Shown one piece after another: positions 25,775 through 35,623 of a stretch of 64,000 nt of DNA; within the stretch, counting starts at the first letter, position 1; the number at the start of each line of letters is the position of its first letter. The stretch covers positions 62,001 to 126,000 of the forward strand of contig NZ_BMEQ01000010.1 of the NCBI RefSeq assembly GCF_014636775.1, read 5' to 3'. Under the pieces are notes generated by a model. That model saw nothing but the letters and a program-made list of their open reading frames with translations. It did not search any database and was not told the DNA's origin. Source of the stretch: Kocuria dechangensis. Its GTDB lineage: Bacteria; Actinomycetota; Actinomycetes; Actinomycetales; Micrococcaceae. The position numbers and the translations under genes were made by a program.

Positions 25775-27571
25775 TCAGCGCGCCACCGTGCGGTGACCGG
25801 CGTCCAGTCGCCGGGTCCAGCCGCGTGCGTCGAGATGCTCCAGCAGCGGGATCGCGACGCGTCGTGTGGTGTCCAGGGCCTGGCGGGCCTGACTGGTGGT
25901 GAAGGGCTGCGGCAGGCGGGCGAGCTCGCGCATCGCCAGGGCGGGGGCGGTGGGGAGCAGCACGACGCCGTCGCGCAGGCGCAGCAGCCGCCCACTGCGC
26001 TCGGCCGCCGCGAGTTCGCGGACCCCCAGGCGGAGGGCGGCCAGGGCATCGGCCTCCGGGGCGCGGAACGGCTCGATCCCGAGCCGGCGTTCCAGCTCGG
26101 CGACCGCGGCTTCGGCGGCGCCGAGGCCGGCGCGGTGGGACGGCGAGTGGATGTGGCCGCCGTCCTGCTCGAGGCCGGCGCCGCGGACGACCTCGTCCAC
26201 GAGCCCCGCGTCCGGCAACGCGAGCAGGTCGCGAGCGGCGCCCCGGGAGAGGCCCGCCGCCAGAGGGTCACGGCCGTGCAGCTCCTCCACCGCGGCGCGC
26301 AGCCGGCGCTGCCAGGAGTCGAGCACCGGCGCGTGCACCCACCAGCCGCCCAGCACCCGCACGTCGTCGGGGACACCGGCGTCGTCGGGGGACAGCAGAC
26401 CGAGCCGCCGGAGGTGCTGCTCCTGCACCGCGCCGCGACGGGCCACCTCGACGAGGACGTCTCCGCCGGTGTCCATCCCGGCGAGGCTGCCGGCGCGGCG
26501 CGCCCTGTCGCCGCGCCGGCGCAGCGCCGGCGGGTCGGCGTCCAGGACCTGCGCCCCGCCGAGCACCGACCGGCTCCCGGCGTCGCGCAGCACCAGGCGG
26601 TCCCCCAGGACGAGGGGCAGGGGCCGGTCGAGGACCAGCCGGGCGTGGTCGTCGTCGAAGGGACTCAGCCGGGCGGGCACCGCCGCGGTGCCGGCATGGA
26701 CGACGACGTGCTCCGGCGCGCTCGTGAACGCCGCTCCCGTGGCGCGGCGGACGTCGAGGACACCGGTGACCGGCCAGGTGCCGGGGGTGACCAGCGCGTC
26801 GCCGCGGCGCACCTCGTGGGCGGACACGCCCCGCAGGTTGAGCGCCACCCGGGCCACCGGGCCCAGCGAGAAGTGCGTCGAGTTGCGGCTCTGCAGCCCG
26901 CGGACCAGCACCTCCCGGGGCCCGTCGTGGCCGAGCAGCTGAAGCCGGTCGCCCTGCGCGACCGTGCCCGCCGCCAGCGTGCCGGTCACCACCGTGCCGG
27001 AGCCGGTGATCGTGAAGGAGCGGTCCACCCAGAGCCGCAGCCGGCCCGCGGGGGGCGCGGGCATCCGGGCCAGCACGCCGTCGAGGGCGGCGCGCAGGTC
27101 GGCCAGCCCGGTGCCGTCGACCGCGGAGACGGTGACCACGGGGGCGTCGTGCAGGCCGGTCCCGGCGAGCTGGGCGCGTGCCTCGGCGAGCACGGCGCCC
27201 GCGCGCTCCGGTGCCCGGTCGGCCCGGGTGAGCACCACGACGCCGTGCTCGATGCCCAGGGCGGCGACGGCGTCGCGGTGGTCGCTCGACTGCGCCTGCC
27301 ATCCCTCGTCGACGGCGACGACGAAGCAGACGACCGGAGCCGGCCCGAGCCCGGCCAGCATGTTGCCGAGGAAGCGTTCGTGCCCGGGGACGTCCACGAA
27401 CGCCACCTCGCGCCCGGAGGGCAGCGTCGTCCAGGCGTAGCCGAGGTCGATGGTCAGCCCGCGGCGGCGCTCCTCCTCCCACCGGTCGGGCTCCATGCCG
27501 GTGAGGGCCCGCACGAGGGTGCTCTTGCCGTGGTCGACGTGCCCGGCCGTGGCGACGACGTGCACGGTCAT
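25775..27571 (-). CDS. selB: Selenocysteine-specific elongation factor SelB
   Basis: A 598-residue translational GTPase. The G1 motif GHVDHGKST is at 10-18, the switch-II DVPGHERF follows, and LTRAD is the NKxD-like base-recognition motif. Domains II and III follow (SGTVVTGTL, RNSTHFSLGPVARVALNL). The C-terminal 200 residues are winged helices that bind the SECIS hairpin in mRNA. It carries Sec-tRNA to the ribosome at UGA. Its ATG overlaps the selA stop (ATGA), so selA and selB are translated together. Length is normal for the family. Confidence 0.95.
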   Translation of the reverse strand: MTVHVVATAGHVDHGKSTLVRALTGMEPDRWEEERRRGLTIDLGYAWTTLPSGREVAFVDVPGHERFLGNMLAGLGPAPVVCFVVAVDEGWQAQSSDHRDAVAALGIEHGVVVLTRADRAPERAGAVLAEARAQLAGTGLHDAPVVTVSAVDGTGLADLRAALDGVLARMPAPPAGRLRLWVDRSFTITGSGTVVTGTLAAGTVAQGDRLQLLGHDGPREVLVRGLQSRNSTHFSLGPVARVALNLRGVSAHEVRRGDALVTPGTWPVTGVLDVRRATGAAFTSAPEHVVVHAGTAAVPARLSPFDDDHARLVLDRPLPLVLGDRLVLRDAGSRSVLGGAQVLDADPPALRRRGDRARRAGSLAGMDTGGDVLVEVARRGAVQEQHLRRLGLLSPDDAGVPDDVRVLGGWWVHAPVLDSWQRRLRAAVEELHGRDPLAAGLSRGAARDLLALPDAGLVDEVVRGAGLEQDGGHIHSPSHRAGLGAAEAAVAELERRLGIEPFRAPEADALAALRLGVRELAAAERSGRLLRLRDGVVLLPTAPALAMRELARLPQPFTTSQARQALDTTRRVAIPLLEHLDARGWTRRLDAGHRTVAR

Positions 27572-28896
27572 CCGGCCCCGGTCCCGGCGCCGTCGAGCCC
27601 GGCCAGCGCCGCGCGCACCGCGGCCAGCAGGCGGTCGTCGTCCGGTTCGGGCACGCAGCGCAGGTCGACCAGGCAGGCGTGGTCGTGGACCCGCGGCAGC
27701 ACGGCGGGGTCGCCGGTCCGGAGCAGGGGGGCCACGGCCTCGGGCAGCCGCACGGCCCATCCCGGCAGGGGCACGCCGGGGGCGCCGCCACCGCCGACCC
27801 GGCCGTCGTGGGCGACCACCGGGGCGCCCACGGCCCGGGCGAGCCGGTCGGCGCGGCCGCGCAGCCGGTCCGGGTCGGCGTGCAGCGCCTGGACGACCGG
27901 AGGGTCTCCGCCGGCGAGCGTCGCCTCGAGCGCGGCGAGCGCGAGCTTGTCGGCGCGGACGGCCCGGGCGAGCGGGTGGCCGGCCATCCGGGCGATGACG
28001 TCCGAGCGGCCGAGCATCACCCCGGCCTGCGGGCCGCCGAGCAGCTTGTCCCCGCTGACGATGACGACGTCGGCGCCGCCGTCCAGCGCGGAGGCGACGT
28101 CCGGCTCCGTGGGCAGCGCGGGGTCGGGGGCCAGCAGCCCGCTGCCGAGATCGGCCACGAGCGGCGTGCCGTGCGCCTCGGCCAGTGCGCGCAGCTCGCC
28201 GATCTCGACGGCCGAGGTGAATCCCTCCACCCGGAAGTTGCTCGGGTGCACCTTGAGGATGCAGCCGGTCTCCGGGCCGAGGGCGTCGGCGTAGTCCCTC
28301 AGGTGGGTCCGGTTGGTCGTGCCCACCTCGCGCAGCCGGGCGCCGGTGGACTCGATCAGCGCCGGGAGCCGGAAGCCGGCCCCGATCTCGACGAGCTCCC
28401 CTCGGCTGACCACGACCTCCCGGCCGGCGGCCAGCGCGGTGGTGGCCAGCACCAGCGCGGCGGCGCCGTTGTTCACCACCAGCGCGTCCTCGGCCCGGGG
28501 GCACGCCTCGAGCAGGGCCGCCCGGGCCCCGGCGCCGCGGCGGGAGCGGGCACCGGTCCTCAGGTCGAGCTCCACGTCGACGTATCCGCCGGCCGAGACC
28601 AGCGCCTCGACGGCGGACGCGGACAGCGGCGCGCGGCCCAGGTTGGTGTGGACGATGACGCCGGTGGCGTTGAGCACCGGGCGCAGCGTCGTCGCGGAAC
28701 GGGCCGCGACGGCGGCCAGCACCGCCGGTTCGACCTCGTCGGGGGCGAGCTCACCGCTCCTGGCCCGCTCCTGGGCCTCCCGCACCAGCGCGAGGATGAC
28801 GTGCTCGCCCAGGCGGTGGCGCGCCCGGTGGACGGGTGGCAGGCCCAGGAGACGGTCGGTGCGCGGGATCAGACGACGAGGGTCGTCCTGGGCCAC
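27568..28896 (-). CDS. selA: L-seryl-tRNA(Sec) selenium transferase SelA
   Basis: A 442-residue PLP enzyme. The Schiff-base lysine is Lys284 in VSGDKLLGGPQAG. HTNLGRAPLS, VNNGAAALVLA and the substrate stretch KVHPSNF are family hallmarks. It converts Ser-tRNA(Sec) to Sec-tRNA(Sec) using selenophosphate from SelD. AGGAGG six bases before the GTG at 28896 fixes the start. It follows the tRNA-Sec gene by 30 bases on the same strand and may be co-transcribed with it; the 3' end overlaps selB. Confidence 0.95.
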   Translation of the reverse strand: MAQDDPRRLIPRTDRLLGLPPVHRARHRLGEHVILALVREAQERARSGELAPDEVEPAVLAAVAARSATTLRPVLNATGVIVHTNLGRAPLSASAVEALVSAGGYVDVELDLRTGARSRRGAGARAALLEACPRAEDALVVNNGAAALVLATTALAAGREVVVSRGELVEIGAGFRLPALIESTGARLREVGTTNRTHLRDYADALGPETGCILKVHPSNFRVEGFTSAVEIGELRALAEAHGTPLVADLGSGLLAPDPALPTEPDVASALDGGADVVIVSGDKLLGGPQAGVMLGRSDVIARMAGHPLARAVRADKLALAALEATLAGGDPPVVQALHADPDRLRGRADRLARAVGAPVVAHDGRVGGGGAPGVPLPGWAVRLPEAVAPLLRTGDPAVLPRVHDHACLVDLRCVPEPDDDRLLAAVRAALAGLDGAGTGAG

Positions 28897-28925
28897 GGGT
28901 CCTCCTCGTCGCGCGGTGCGGAAGC

Positions 28926-29020
28926 TGGCGGAGGCGGACGGGAATCGAACCCGCCAGACCGAGGTGCTCGGTCTCACCGGTTTTGAAGACCGGGGGGCCC
29001 ACCAGGACCCGGACGCCTCC
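28926..29020 (-). tRNA. selC: tRNA-Sec (anticodon TCA)
   Basis: The 95-nt transcript begins GGAGGCGT and ends CCGCCTCC, discriminator G, then an encoded CCA (28926-28928). The anticodon loop CTTCAAA carries UCA, which reads UGA. The long variable arm is an 8-bp helix (AGACCGAG/CTCGGTCT) and the T arm is GCGGG-TTCGATT-CCCGT. The extended acceptor and long extra arm are diagnostic for tRNA-Sec. It sits between selA and selD. Confidence 0.95.
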
Positions 29021-29027
29021 ACCGCCA

Positions 29028-29050
29028 AACCTAGCACCCCCCTGTAGGCT
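29028..29050. promoter_or_regulatory. Back-to-back -10 boxes for selC and selD
   Basis: On the minus strand TAGGTT (29033-29028) ends seven bases before the tRNA-Sec 5' end. On the plus strand TAGGCT (29045-29050) ends six bases before the selD GTG, so selD is probably leaderless. The whole divergent control region is 36 bases. No clear -35 boxes are seen. Confidence 0.45.
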
Positions 29051-29056
29051 GGCGCC

Positions 29057-30082
29057 GTGAACGAGACCAGGACGCAGAACCGGCAGTCCAGCGACGGCGC
29101 GGCGGGAGCGGTCCGCCTGACCGGCTTCGCCCACGGCGGCGGCTGCGCCTGCAAGATCCCGCCCGGTGAGCTCGAGGAGGCGGTCCGCGGTCTCACCGGC
29201 CAGTCCGGGGCCGGCGTGCTGGTGGGCCTCGACGACGGCGACGACGCCGCCGCCGTCCTGGTGCGCGAGGACCTCGCGGTGCTGTCCACCGCGGACTTCT
29301 TCACGCCGGTCGTCGACGACGCCTACGACTGGGGCCGCATCGCCGCCGCGAACGCGCTCTCGGACGTGTACGCCATGGGCGGGCGTCCGGTCATGGCGAT
29401 CAACCTCGTCGGCTGGCCCCGCGACGTGCTCCCGATGGAGCTGATGACCGAGGTGCTGCGCGGCGGTCTGGCGGTCGCCTCCGAGGCGGAGTGCCCGGTG
29501 ATCGGCGGCCACTCCATCGACGACCCGGAGCCGAAGTACGGCATGGCGGTGACCGGCGTGGCCGACCCCGCCCGGCTGCTGCGCAACGACGCCGCCGAGC
29601 CGGGGCTTCCCCTGACCCTCACCAAGCCGATCGGCGTGGGCCTGCTGAACAACCGGCACAAGCAGACCGGTGAGGTGTTCGCCCACGCCATCGCCACGAT
29701 GACGGAGCTCAACCGGGACGCGGCCGGGGCCGCCCTGGCCGCCGGGGCCCGGGCGGCCACGGACGTCACGGGCTTCGGCCTGCTCGGCCACCTGCACAAG
29801 ATGTGCCGTGCCTCCGGGGTGGGCGCGGTCCTCGACCGGGCGGCCGTGCCGCTCGTCGACGGGGCGCAGCAGGCGCTGCGGGACGGCTTCGTCTCCGGCG
29901 GCACCCGCCGCAACCTCGACTGGGTGCGCCCGCACCTGCGGTCCGCGTCCGGGGTCACCGAAGACGATCTGCTGCTGCTGGCCGACGCCCAGACCTCCGG
30001 GGGCCTGCTGGTCGTCGGGGAGCTGCCCGGCCATCCCGTGGTGGGGCACACCGTCGCCGGCCACGGCATCGAGGTGCGCTGA
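29057..30082 (+). CDS. selD: Selenide, water dikinase SelD
   Basis: A 341-residue ATP-dependent enzyme making selenophosphate from selenide. The N-terminal active-site loop GGGCACKIP (27-35) places catalytic Cys30 and Lys33 in the positions of E. coli Cys17 and Lys20, so this is the Cys rather than the Sec form. DDAAAVLV, FFTPVVDDAYDWG and AMGGRPVMA are ATP/metal-binding stretches, and VTGFGLLGHL is in the C-terminal half. It starts with GTG next to a -10 box and is convergent with the formate dehydrogenase operon, with its stop 22 bases away. Confidence 0.95.
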   Translation: MNETRTQNRQSSDGAAGAVRLTGFAHGGGCACKIPPGELEEAVRGLTGQSGAGVLVGLDDGDDAAAVLVREDLAVLSTADFFTPVVDDAYDWGRIAAANALSDVYAMGGRPVMAINLVGWPRDVLPMELMTEVLRGGLAVASEAECPVIGGHSIDDPEPKYGMAVTGVADPARLLRNDAAEPGLPLTLTKPIGVGLLNNRHKQTGEVFAHAIATMTELNRDAAGAALAAGARAATDVTGFGLLGHLHKMCRASGVGAVLDRAAVPLVDGAQQALRDGFVSGGTRRNLDWVRPHLRSASGVTEDDLLLLADAQTSGGLLVVGELPGHPVVGHTVAGHGIEVR

Positions 30083-30103
30083 GCCCACCCCCGGCGCCGG
30101 GCG

Positions 30104-31198
30104 TCAGCCGGCGGTGGTGATCGAGTCGTCGGTGATCCCCGCCGCGCGCCGGGCCGCGAGCCGGTTCTTCTGCGGCTCGATCGTGTAGCGCGGGTCCTCG
30201 GCCGAGCGGAGGCCGGCCTCCAGCACACCGAACCGGGTCAGGGCCGAGGCGGCCAGCAGCGCGGCTCCCGACACCGCGGCGACCGCCCGGTGGCGCCCGC
30301 CCAGCAGCGTGCCCAGCCCGCCGGCGACCGCCAGCCGCTCGCTCCAGGCCAGCATGGCGCCGGGCTTCCCCTCGTGCAGCGGCTCGGCCGCCACCGGGTC
30401 CATCCGGTGCTCCATCACCCGCGTCGCGACCAGGTCGCCCACGACGCCCAGCACGGCGAGCCGGCGCGCGGGGCCGGTCTCGTCGACCGGCGTCGTGATC
30501 ATCGCCAGGCCGGCGGAGGCGAGGCTCGCCGAGCTCACGAACACGAAGGCCAGGTCCTCCCGGGCCTCGTTCCACGTCGGCGTGGCGGTGTCGGCGAGCA
30601 GGACCGCGGTGTACGCGGCGAGCGGGCCGGCGAACACGGCCGCCTCGACCCCGGCGGGGCCCTCCACGGCGCGCAGCACCGGCCGCAGCGGGCCCAGGGG
30701 CAACCGGGACCCGGTCATCCGGTCGGCCTCGGCGGCGACCGTGATCCCCATGCCGGCGCCGAACGCGCTGAGGATCCACGTCCCCATGCTCATCGGCGAG
30801 GTCGGCTTGAACGTGCGCAGCATGTGCAGGAAGCGCTCCGGGCGGCCGAGGTCCTTGACCAGGGCGGCCCCGCCGAGCGCGAGCGCGGTCACCGAGCCCA
30901 GGCGGGCGTTGCGGCGCAGCGCGTCACGGCCGGTGAGCTGGCCGCCGAGCGCGAGCAGCGCCGAGCCCCCGGCGACACCGCCCAGGAACAGGTACGCGGC
31001 GACCTCGTGGCCCCACGGCGCCGGCTTGACCACCGGCCGGCCGTAGTAGGAGGTGAACTCCGGCTCGGGGACCATCGGCATCTCGCGCGCGCCGTCGCCC
31101 CCGCCTCCCGGCCCGGTCCCGCGGCGGCGCGCGCCGTCGCGCCGCCGGCGTCGCGGCGGCTCCGGCGGGCGGTAGCTGTCGAACTCGGAGAGGCTCAC
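30104..31198 (-). CDS. NrfD-family membrane subunit of formate dehydrogenase
   Basis: A 364-residue protein. An Arg-rich N-terminal stretch (about 12-45) is followed by FTSYYGRPVVKPAPWGHEVAAYLFLGG, the start of an NrfD/PsrC-like polytopic membrane region with about eight hydrophobic segments. NrfD proteins anchor iron-sulfur subunits and pass electrons to quinone without haem. As the third subunit here it should couple formate oxidation to menaquinone. The GTG start overlaps the ferredoxin-like subunit stop by four bases (GTGA). Confidence 0.88.
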   Translation of the reverse strand: MSLSEFDSYRPPEPPRRRRRDGARRRGTGPGGGGDGAREMPMVPEPEFTSYYGRPVVKPAPWGHEVAAYLFLGGVAGGSALLALGGQLTGRDALRRNARLGSVTALALGGAALVKDLGRPERFLHMLRTFKPTSPMSMGTWILSAFGAGMGITVAAEADRMTGSRLPLGPLRPVLRAVEGPAGVEAAVFAGPLAAYTAVLLADTATPTWNEAREDLAFVFVSSASLASAGLAMITTPVDETGPARRLAVLGVVGDLVATRVMEHRMDPVAAEPLHEGKPGAMLAWSERLAVAGGLGTLLGGRHRAVAAVSGAALLAASALTRFGVLEAGLRSAEDPRYTIEPQKNRLAARRAAGITDDSITTAG

Positions 31199-32193
31199 GA
31201 GCGGCCTCCCACGAAGGCCACGGCCGCCGCGGCGAGCATCCCCGCCGCGGCCAGGCCGGCCCGCCGGTACATCCGGGGCAGGTCGGCGGTGGGCACCCGC
31301 GGATCGGGCGGGAGCCCGTACACCTCGGGCTCGTCGAGCAGCAGGAAGACCGACCCGGTGCCGCCGACGCCGTCGAGCTCGTTCGCGCCGTAGAGCCTGG
31401 CCTCGGTGCGGCCCTGGGCGTGCATCTCGGCGACCCGCTGCCGGGCCTGGTCGACCATGTCGTCGTGGTCGCCGTACTTGATCGACGTCGTGGGGCAGGT
31501 CTGCGCGCACGCGGGGGTCTGGTCGTCCACCATGCGGTCGTAGCAGAGGGTGCACTTCTGGGCGACGCCCACGTTCGGCACCGCGGGCTCGGAGCCGGGC
31601 CGGCCCTCGCGCTCGGTCCTCGGCGCGGCGGTGCCGTCGGTGCGCCGCTCGATCACGCCGAACGGGCAGCCGGCCACGCAGGTGCCGCACCCGTTGCAGA
31701 TGTCGTCCTGCACCACCACGGTGCCGTGCTCGGTGCGGAACAGGGCGCCCGTGGGGCACACGTCGAGGCACCCGGCGTGCGTGCAGTGCTTGCAGACGTC
31801 GGAGGACATCAGCCAGCGGAACTCCGGGGTGTCCGGCGGGGTGCTGTCCCCGGGCTCCGCGGCCGCGCGGGCCTCGGGCGGGCCGACGCGCGGCATGCCC
31901 AGGCTCACCAGCGCGCGCCCGGACTCGCGGGCCTCCTCGATCCGCTCGCCGTCCTGCTCCACGAACGCCACGTGCCGCCAGGTGCTCGCACCCAGGGCAC
32001 CGGTGTTGTCGTAGGAGGACTCGAGCAGCTGGAGGTCGCCGTCCTGGGGGTTCTGGTTCCACTCCTTGCAGGCCACCTCGCAGGCCTTGCAGCCGATGCA
32101 GATCGAGGTGTCCGTGAAGAACCCCTTGCGCGGGTGCTGGTGCTCCCAGTGCGCGTCGGCGGCGGGGTCGGTCGGTCCGGCCAGCTGGCCCAT
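31195..32193 (-). CDS. fdhB: Formate dehydrogenase iron-sulfur subunit
   Basis: A 332-residue electron-transfer protein with four [4Fe-4S] cysteine sets: CIGCKACEVAC, CKHCTHAGCLDVCP, CNGCGTCVAGCP and CTLCYDRM...CAQTCP. A C-terminal hydrophobic segment (LAAAGMLAAAAVAFVGG) could anchor it. It passes electrons from the catalytic subunit to the NrfD subunit. The ATG overlaps the catalytic-subunit stop (ATGA), so the three subunits are translationally coupled. Confidence 0.93.
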   Translation of the reverse strand: MGQLAGPTDPAADAHWEHQHPRKGFFTDTSICIGCKACEVACKEWNQNPQDGDLQLLESSYDNTGALGASTWRHVAFVEQDGERIEEARESGRALVSLGMPRVGPPEARAAAEPGDSTPPDTPEFRWLMSSDVCKHCTHAGCLDVCPTGALFRTEHGTVVVQDDICNGCGTCVAGCPFGVIERRTDGTAAPRTEREGRPGSEPAVPNVGVAQKCTLCYDRMVDDQTPACAQTCPTTSIKYGDHDDMVDQARQRVAEMHAQGRTEARLYGANELDGVGGTGSVFLLLDEPEVYGLPPDPRVPTADLPRMYRRAGLAAAGMLAAAAVAFVGGRS

Positions 32194-35100
32194 CAGTTCT
32201 CCCTCGTGGGGTGGGTGGTCGGGTCAGTGTCCGGGTCCGGTCCCGGCGCGCCGCCGGGCCCGTCGAGCCGGGTGTTGCCGGTCTCGACGGTGACGCCCGC
32301 GCGGGCCTGGTACTCCGCGACCAGGTCGAGCAGCGCCGGGCCCCGCGGCCGGCGACCCGGGCGGATGTGGCAGGAGCCGACCTTGGAGTCCTGGATCTGC
32401 ACGTTGGGCTCGAGCGTCAGGCCCAGCAGGTCGTTGGCGGCGTCACCGCTGACCACGGCGTCGTCGCCCACGCCCCAGTGGTAGGGCAGCCCGATCTGGT
32501 GCACGGTCCGTCCGCGCACCACGAGCGGGGTCATCCGGTCGGTGACGAGCACGCGCACCTCGATCGCCGCCCGGGGCGAGACGACCGTGGCCCACCCGTA
32601 GGGCTCCAGGCCGCACTCCTCGGCGAGCTCGGGGGAGACCTCGCAGAACATCTCCGGCTGCAGCTCCGCGAGGTACGGCAGCCACCGGCTCATGCCGCCG
32701 GCGGTGTGGTGCTCGGTGAGCCGGTACGTGGTGAACACGTAGGGGTACACGCCGGCCCCCGGGTCCCCGGCGCTCGGTGCGGTCAGGTTGTCCTGGCGCG
32801 CCATCAGCACCCGGGAGGGATTGCGCTGCTGGGTGTACAGGGCGTTGGCGACCGGCGACTCCTGCGGCTCGTAGTGCGAGGGCAGCGGCCCGTCGACCAT
32901 GCCCTTGGGCGCGTACAGCCAGCCCTTGCCGTCGGCCTGCATGATGAACGGGTCGTCGCCGGCCAGCGCGGCCGCGCCCCCGGCGTCGGGGTCGGGACGG
33001 GTGCCCGGGGCGAGGTGGAGCGGGAAGTCGGGCACGTCGTCCCCGACCCATGTGCGCTGCTCCTCGTCCCACCACACGTGCTTCTTGCGCTCGCTCCACG
33101 GCCTGCCCTGCGGGTCCGCCGAGGCGCGGTTGTAGAGGATCCGGCGGTTGGCCGGCCACGCCCAGCCCCACTCCAGGGCGGCGGGGCCCTGCTCCTGGCC
33201 GGGCTTGCGGGCAGCGGCACGGTTGACGCCGTCGGCGTACACGCCGGTGTAGATCCAGCATCCGCCGGAGGTCGAGCCGTCGGCCCGCATCTCGGTGAAC
33301 GAGGACAGCGGCCTGCCGGCGTCCGGGCCCTGCAGGTGCCGGCCGTTGATCTCGGCGAGCACCACCTCGGCGTCCGGCTCCCCGTGCGCGTCGGTGGGAT
33401 AGTCCCACGTCAGGTCGAGCAGCGGCCGGTCGCGCTCGTCGGTGGACCCGGCCAGCCGCTGCCGGATCCGCTTGCCGAGCTCGTGGAAGAACTGCAGCTC
33501 GCTCTGGCACTCGCCGGGCGGGGCGACGGCCTGGTGGCGCCACTGCAGCAACCGCTGGGTCTGCGTGAACGTCCCGGCCTTCTCCACGTGCGTGGCCGCC
33601 GGCAGGAAGAACACCTCGGTCTCGATGTCCTCGGTGCGCAGCTCGCCGGAGGCGATCTCGGGGCTGTCCTTCCACCAGGTGGCCGACTCGATGAGGTTGA
33701 GGTCGCGCACCACCAGCCACTTCAGGTGCGACATCGCCATGCGCTGCATCCGCCCGTTCGACGACCCCACCGCGGGGTTCTGGCCGAGCAGGAAGTAGCC
33801 CTCCACCTCGTCGTCGAGCATGCTCGTCAGTGTTTGGAAGGTGCCGTGGGCGCCGGTGAGGCGCGGGAGATAGTCGTAGGCCCAGTCGTTGTCAGCCGTG
33901 GCTGCGTCCCCCCACCACGCCTTGAGCAGGCTGACCGTGTAGGCGTCGGCCTCGGCCCAGTAGCCCTTCTGCTTCTTCGAGGCGATCGCGTCCAGGTAGT
34001 CCTCGAACGTGTCGTGGGTGCCGGCGACGGGCATCGGGAGGTAGCCGGGCAGCAGGTTGAACAGCGTCGGGATGTCGGTGGAGCCCTGGATGCTGGCGTG
34101 CCCGCGCAGGGCCATGATCCCCCCGCCCGGGCGTCCCATGTTGCCCAGCAGCAGCTGCAGGATCGAGGCGGTGCGGATGAACTGCGCGCCCAGGCTGTGC
34201 TGGGTCCAGCCGACCGCGTACGCGAAGCACGTGGTCCGCTCCCGCCCGGAGTTCTCGGTGATCGACCGGGCCAGGTACGCGAAGTCCTCGGGGGCGATGC
34301 CGCAGACCTCCTGGACCATCTCGGGGGTGTAGCGCGCGTAGTGCCGCTTGAGGATCTGGAACACCGTCCGGGGGTCCTGCAGGGTCTCGTCGCGCTGCAT
34401 GCGGGCGTGCTCCATCGGCGGGCCGCCGCTGCCGAGCTGCTGGCCGGCGGCCTCCGGCACGGACTCGGCCCCGTGCTCCGGGTCGCCCTCGGGCCCGCTC
34501 ACCCGGCCGCCGTCGCCCTCGGCGTACGCCCACGTGGACATGTCGTACTGCCCGCTCTCGGGGTCGAACCCGGAGAACAGCCCGTCGAGGTCCTCGGCGT
34601 CACGGTAGTCGTCGTTCACCAGCGTGGCCGCGTTGGTGTACGCGACGACGTACTCCTCGAACCACAGGTTGTGGGCGAGCACGTGGTTGATCAGGGCGCC
34701 GAGCAGGACGATGTCCGAGCCGGCCCGGATGGGGACGTGCTTGTCCGCCACGGCCGAGGTGCGCGTGAACCGCGGGTCCACGTGGATGACCTTCGCCCCG
34801 CGGGCCTTGGCCTCCGTCACCCACTGGTAGCCCACCGGGTGGCACTCGGCCATGTTGGAGCCCTGGATGACGATGCAGTCGGCGTTGGCCATGTCCTGCA
34901 GGGACTGCGTGGCGCCGCCACGCCCGAACGAGGCTCCCAGACCGGGAACCGTTGCGGAGTGTCAAATACGGGCTTGGTTCTCGATCTGGATCGCGCCCGC
35001 GGCGGTGAAGAGCTTCTTGATCAGATAGTTCTCTTCGTTGTCCAGCGTCGCGCCGCCAAGGGAGGCGATGCCCATCGTGCGGCGCAGCAGACGCCCCTGG

Positions 35101-35528
35101 TCGTCGGTGTCCTGCCAGCCGTTGCGGCGCGACTCGAGGAAGCGGTCGGTCACCATGTCCACGGCGGTGTCGAGGTCGAGGCGCTGCCACTCGGTGGCCC
35201 GGGGCGCGCGGTAGAGCACCTCGGTCTGCCGGCCGGGCGCGTTGACCAGCTGCTCGCTGGCCGAGCCCTTGGGGCACAGGCGGCCCCGGGAGATCGGGGA
35301 GTCAGGATCCCCCTCGATCTGCACGACCTTCTCGTCCTTGACGTACACCCGCTGACCGCAGCCCACCGCGCAGTACGGGCACACGCTCTGCACGACGCGG
35401 TCCGCGGTGGTCGTCCGCGCGGTCGTCCCGCGCGTGCGCTCCGAGGTCACGGCCGGTCCGCGACCGAGCAGGTCGCCTGAGCGGAGCTGCCGGAGGACCG
35501 GCCACTCCAGGGGGCTGAATCGTGCCAT
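32193..35528 (-). CDS. fdhA: Selenocysteine formate dehydrogenase catalytic subunit (in-frame UGA)
   Basis: The 1111-residue product is a molybdenum/tungsten bis-MGD enzyme of the FdnG/FdoG class. [4Fe-4S] ligands are Cys50, Cys53, Cys57 and Cys85. Residue 189 is encoded by TGA (34964-34962) in the context NQARI-U-HSATVPGLG, where relatives have Sec before HS. A SECIS hairpin lies 11 nt after it. Without readthrough the gene would look like two frames. No Tat signal is present, so the enzyme should face the cytoplasm. The ATG at 35528 follows a TATGCT box by six bases (leaderless); a longer GTG start at 35627 is less likely. fdhD is not in the window. Confidence 0.93.
34932..34950 (-). other. 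SECIS element of fdhA
   Basis: In the mRNA, GGUUCCC (34950-34944) pairs with GGGAGCC (34938-34932), with one U-G pair, around the five-base loop GGUCU. It starts 11 nt after the UGA. The loop and distance match the E. coli fdhF SECIS, whose loop ends in GGUCU and contacts SelB. Confidence 0.88.
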
Positions 35529-35534
35529 GGCAGG

Positions 35535-35540
35535 AGCATA
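35535..35540 (-). promoter_or_regulatory. -10 box for leaderless fdhA
   Basis: TATGCT on the minus strand is separated from the fdhA ATG by six bases, and no Shine-Dalgarno sequence is present. No convincing -35 box is seen. Confidence 0.38.
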
Positions 35541-35623
35541 GCCCGTCCGGCTCCGCGGTGATACAGGACACACCGGCCGGTGTTCCGGGTGCTCGTCCCA
35601 GGTCTGCCGGCCCGGCGGCGTGG

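Noticed and set aside
32211-35480. A 1089-codon open frame on the plus strand
   Set aside because: It is the complement of fdhA and has no domain; its composition is typical of an antisense frame.
32193-35528. Formate dehydrogenase as a pseudogene with a premature stop
   Set aside because: The TGA is at the Sec position, a SECIS follows, and all Sec factors are adjacent.
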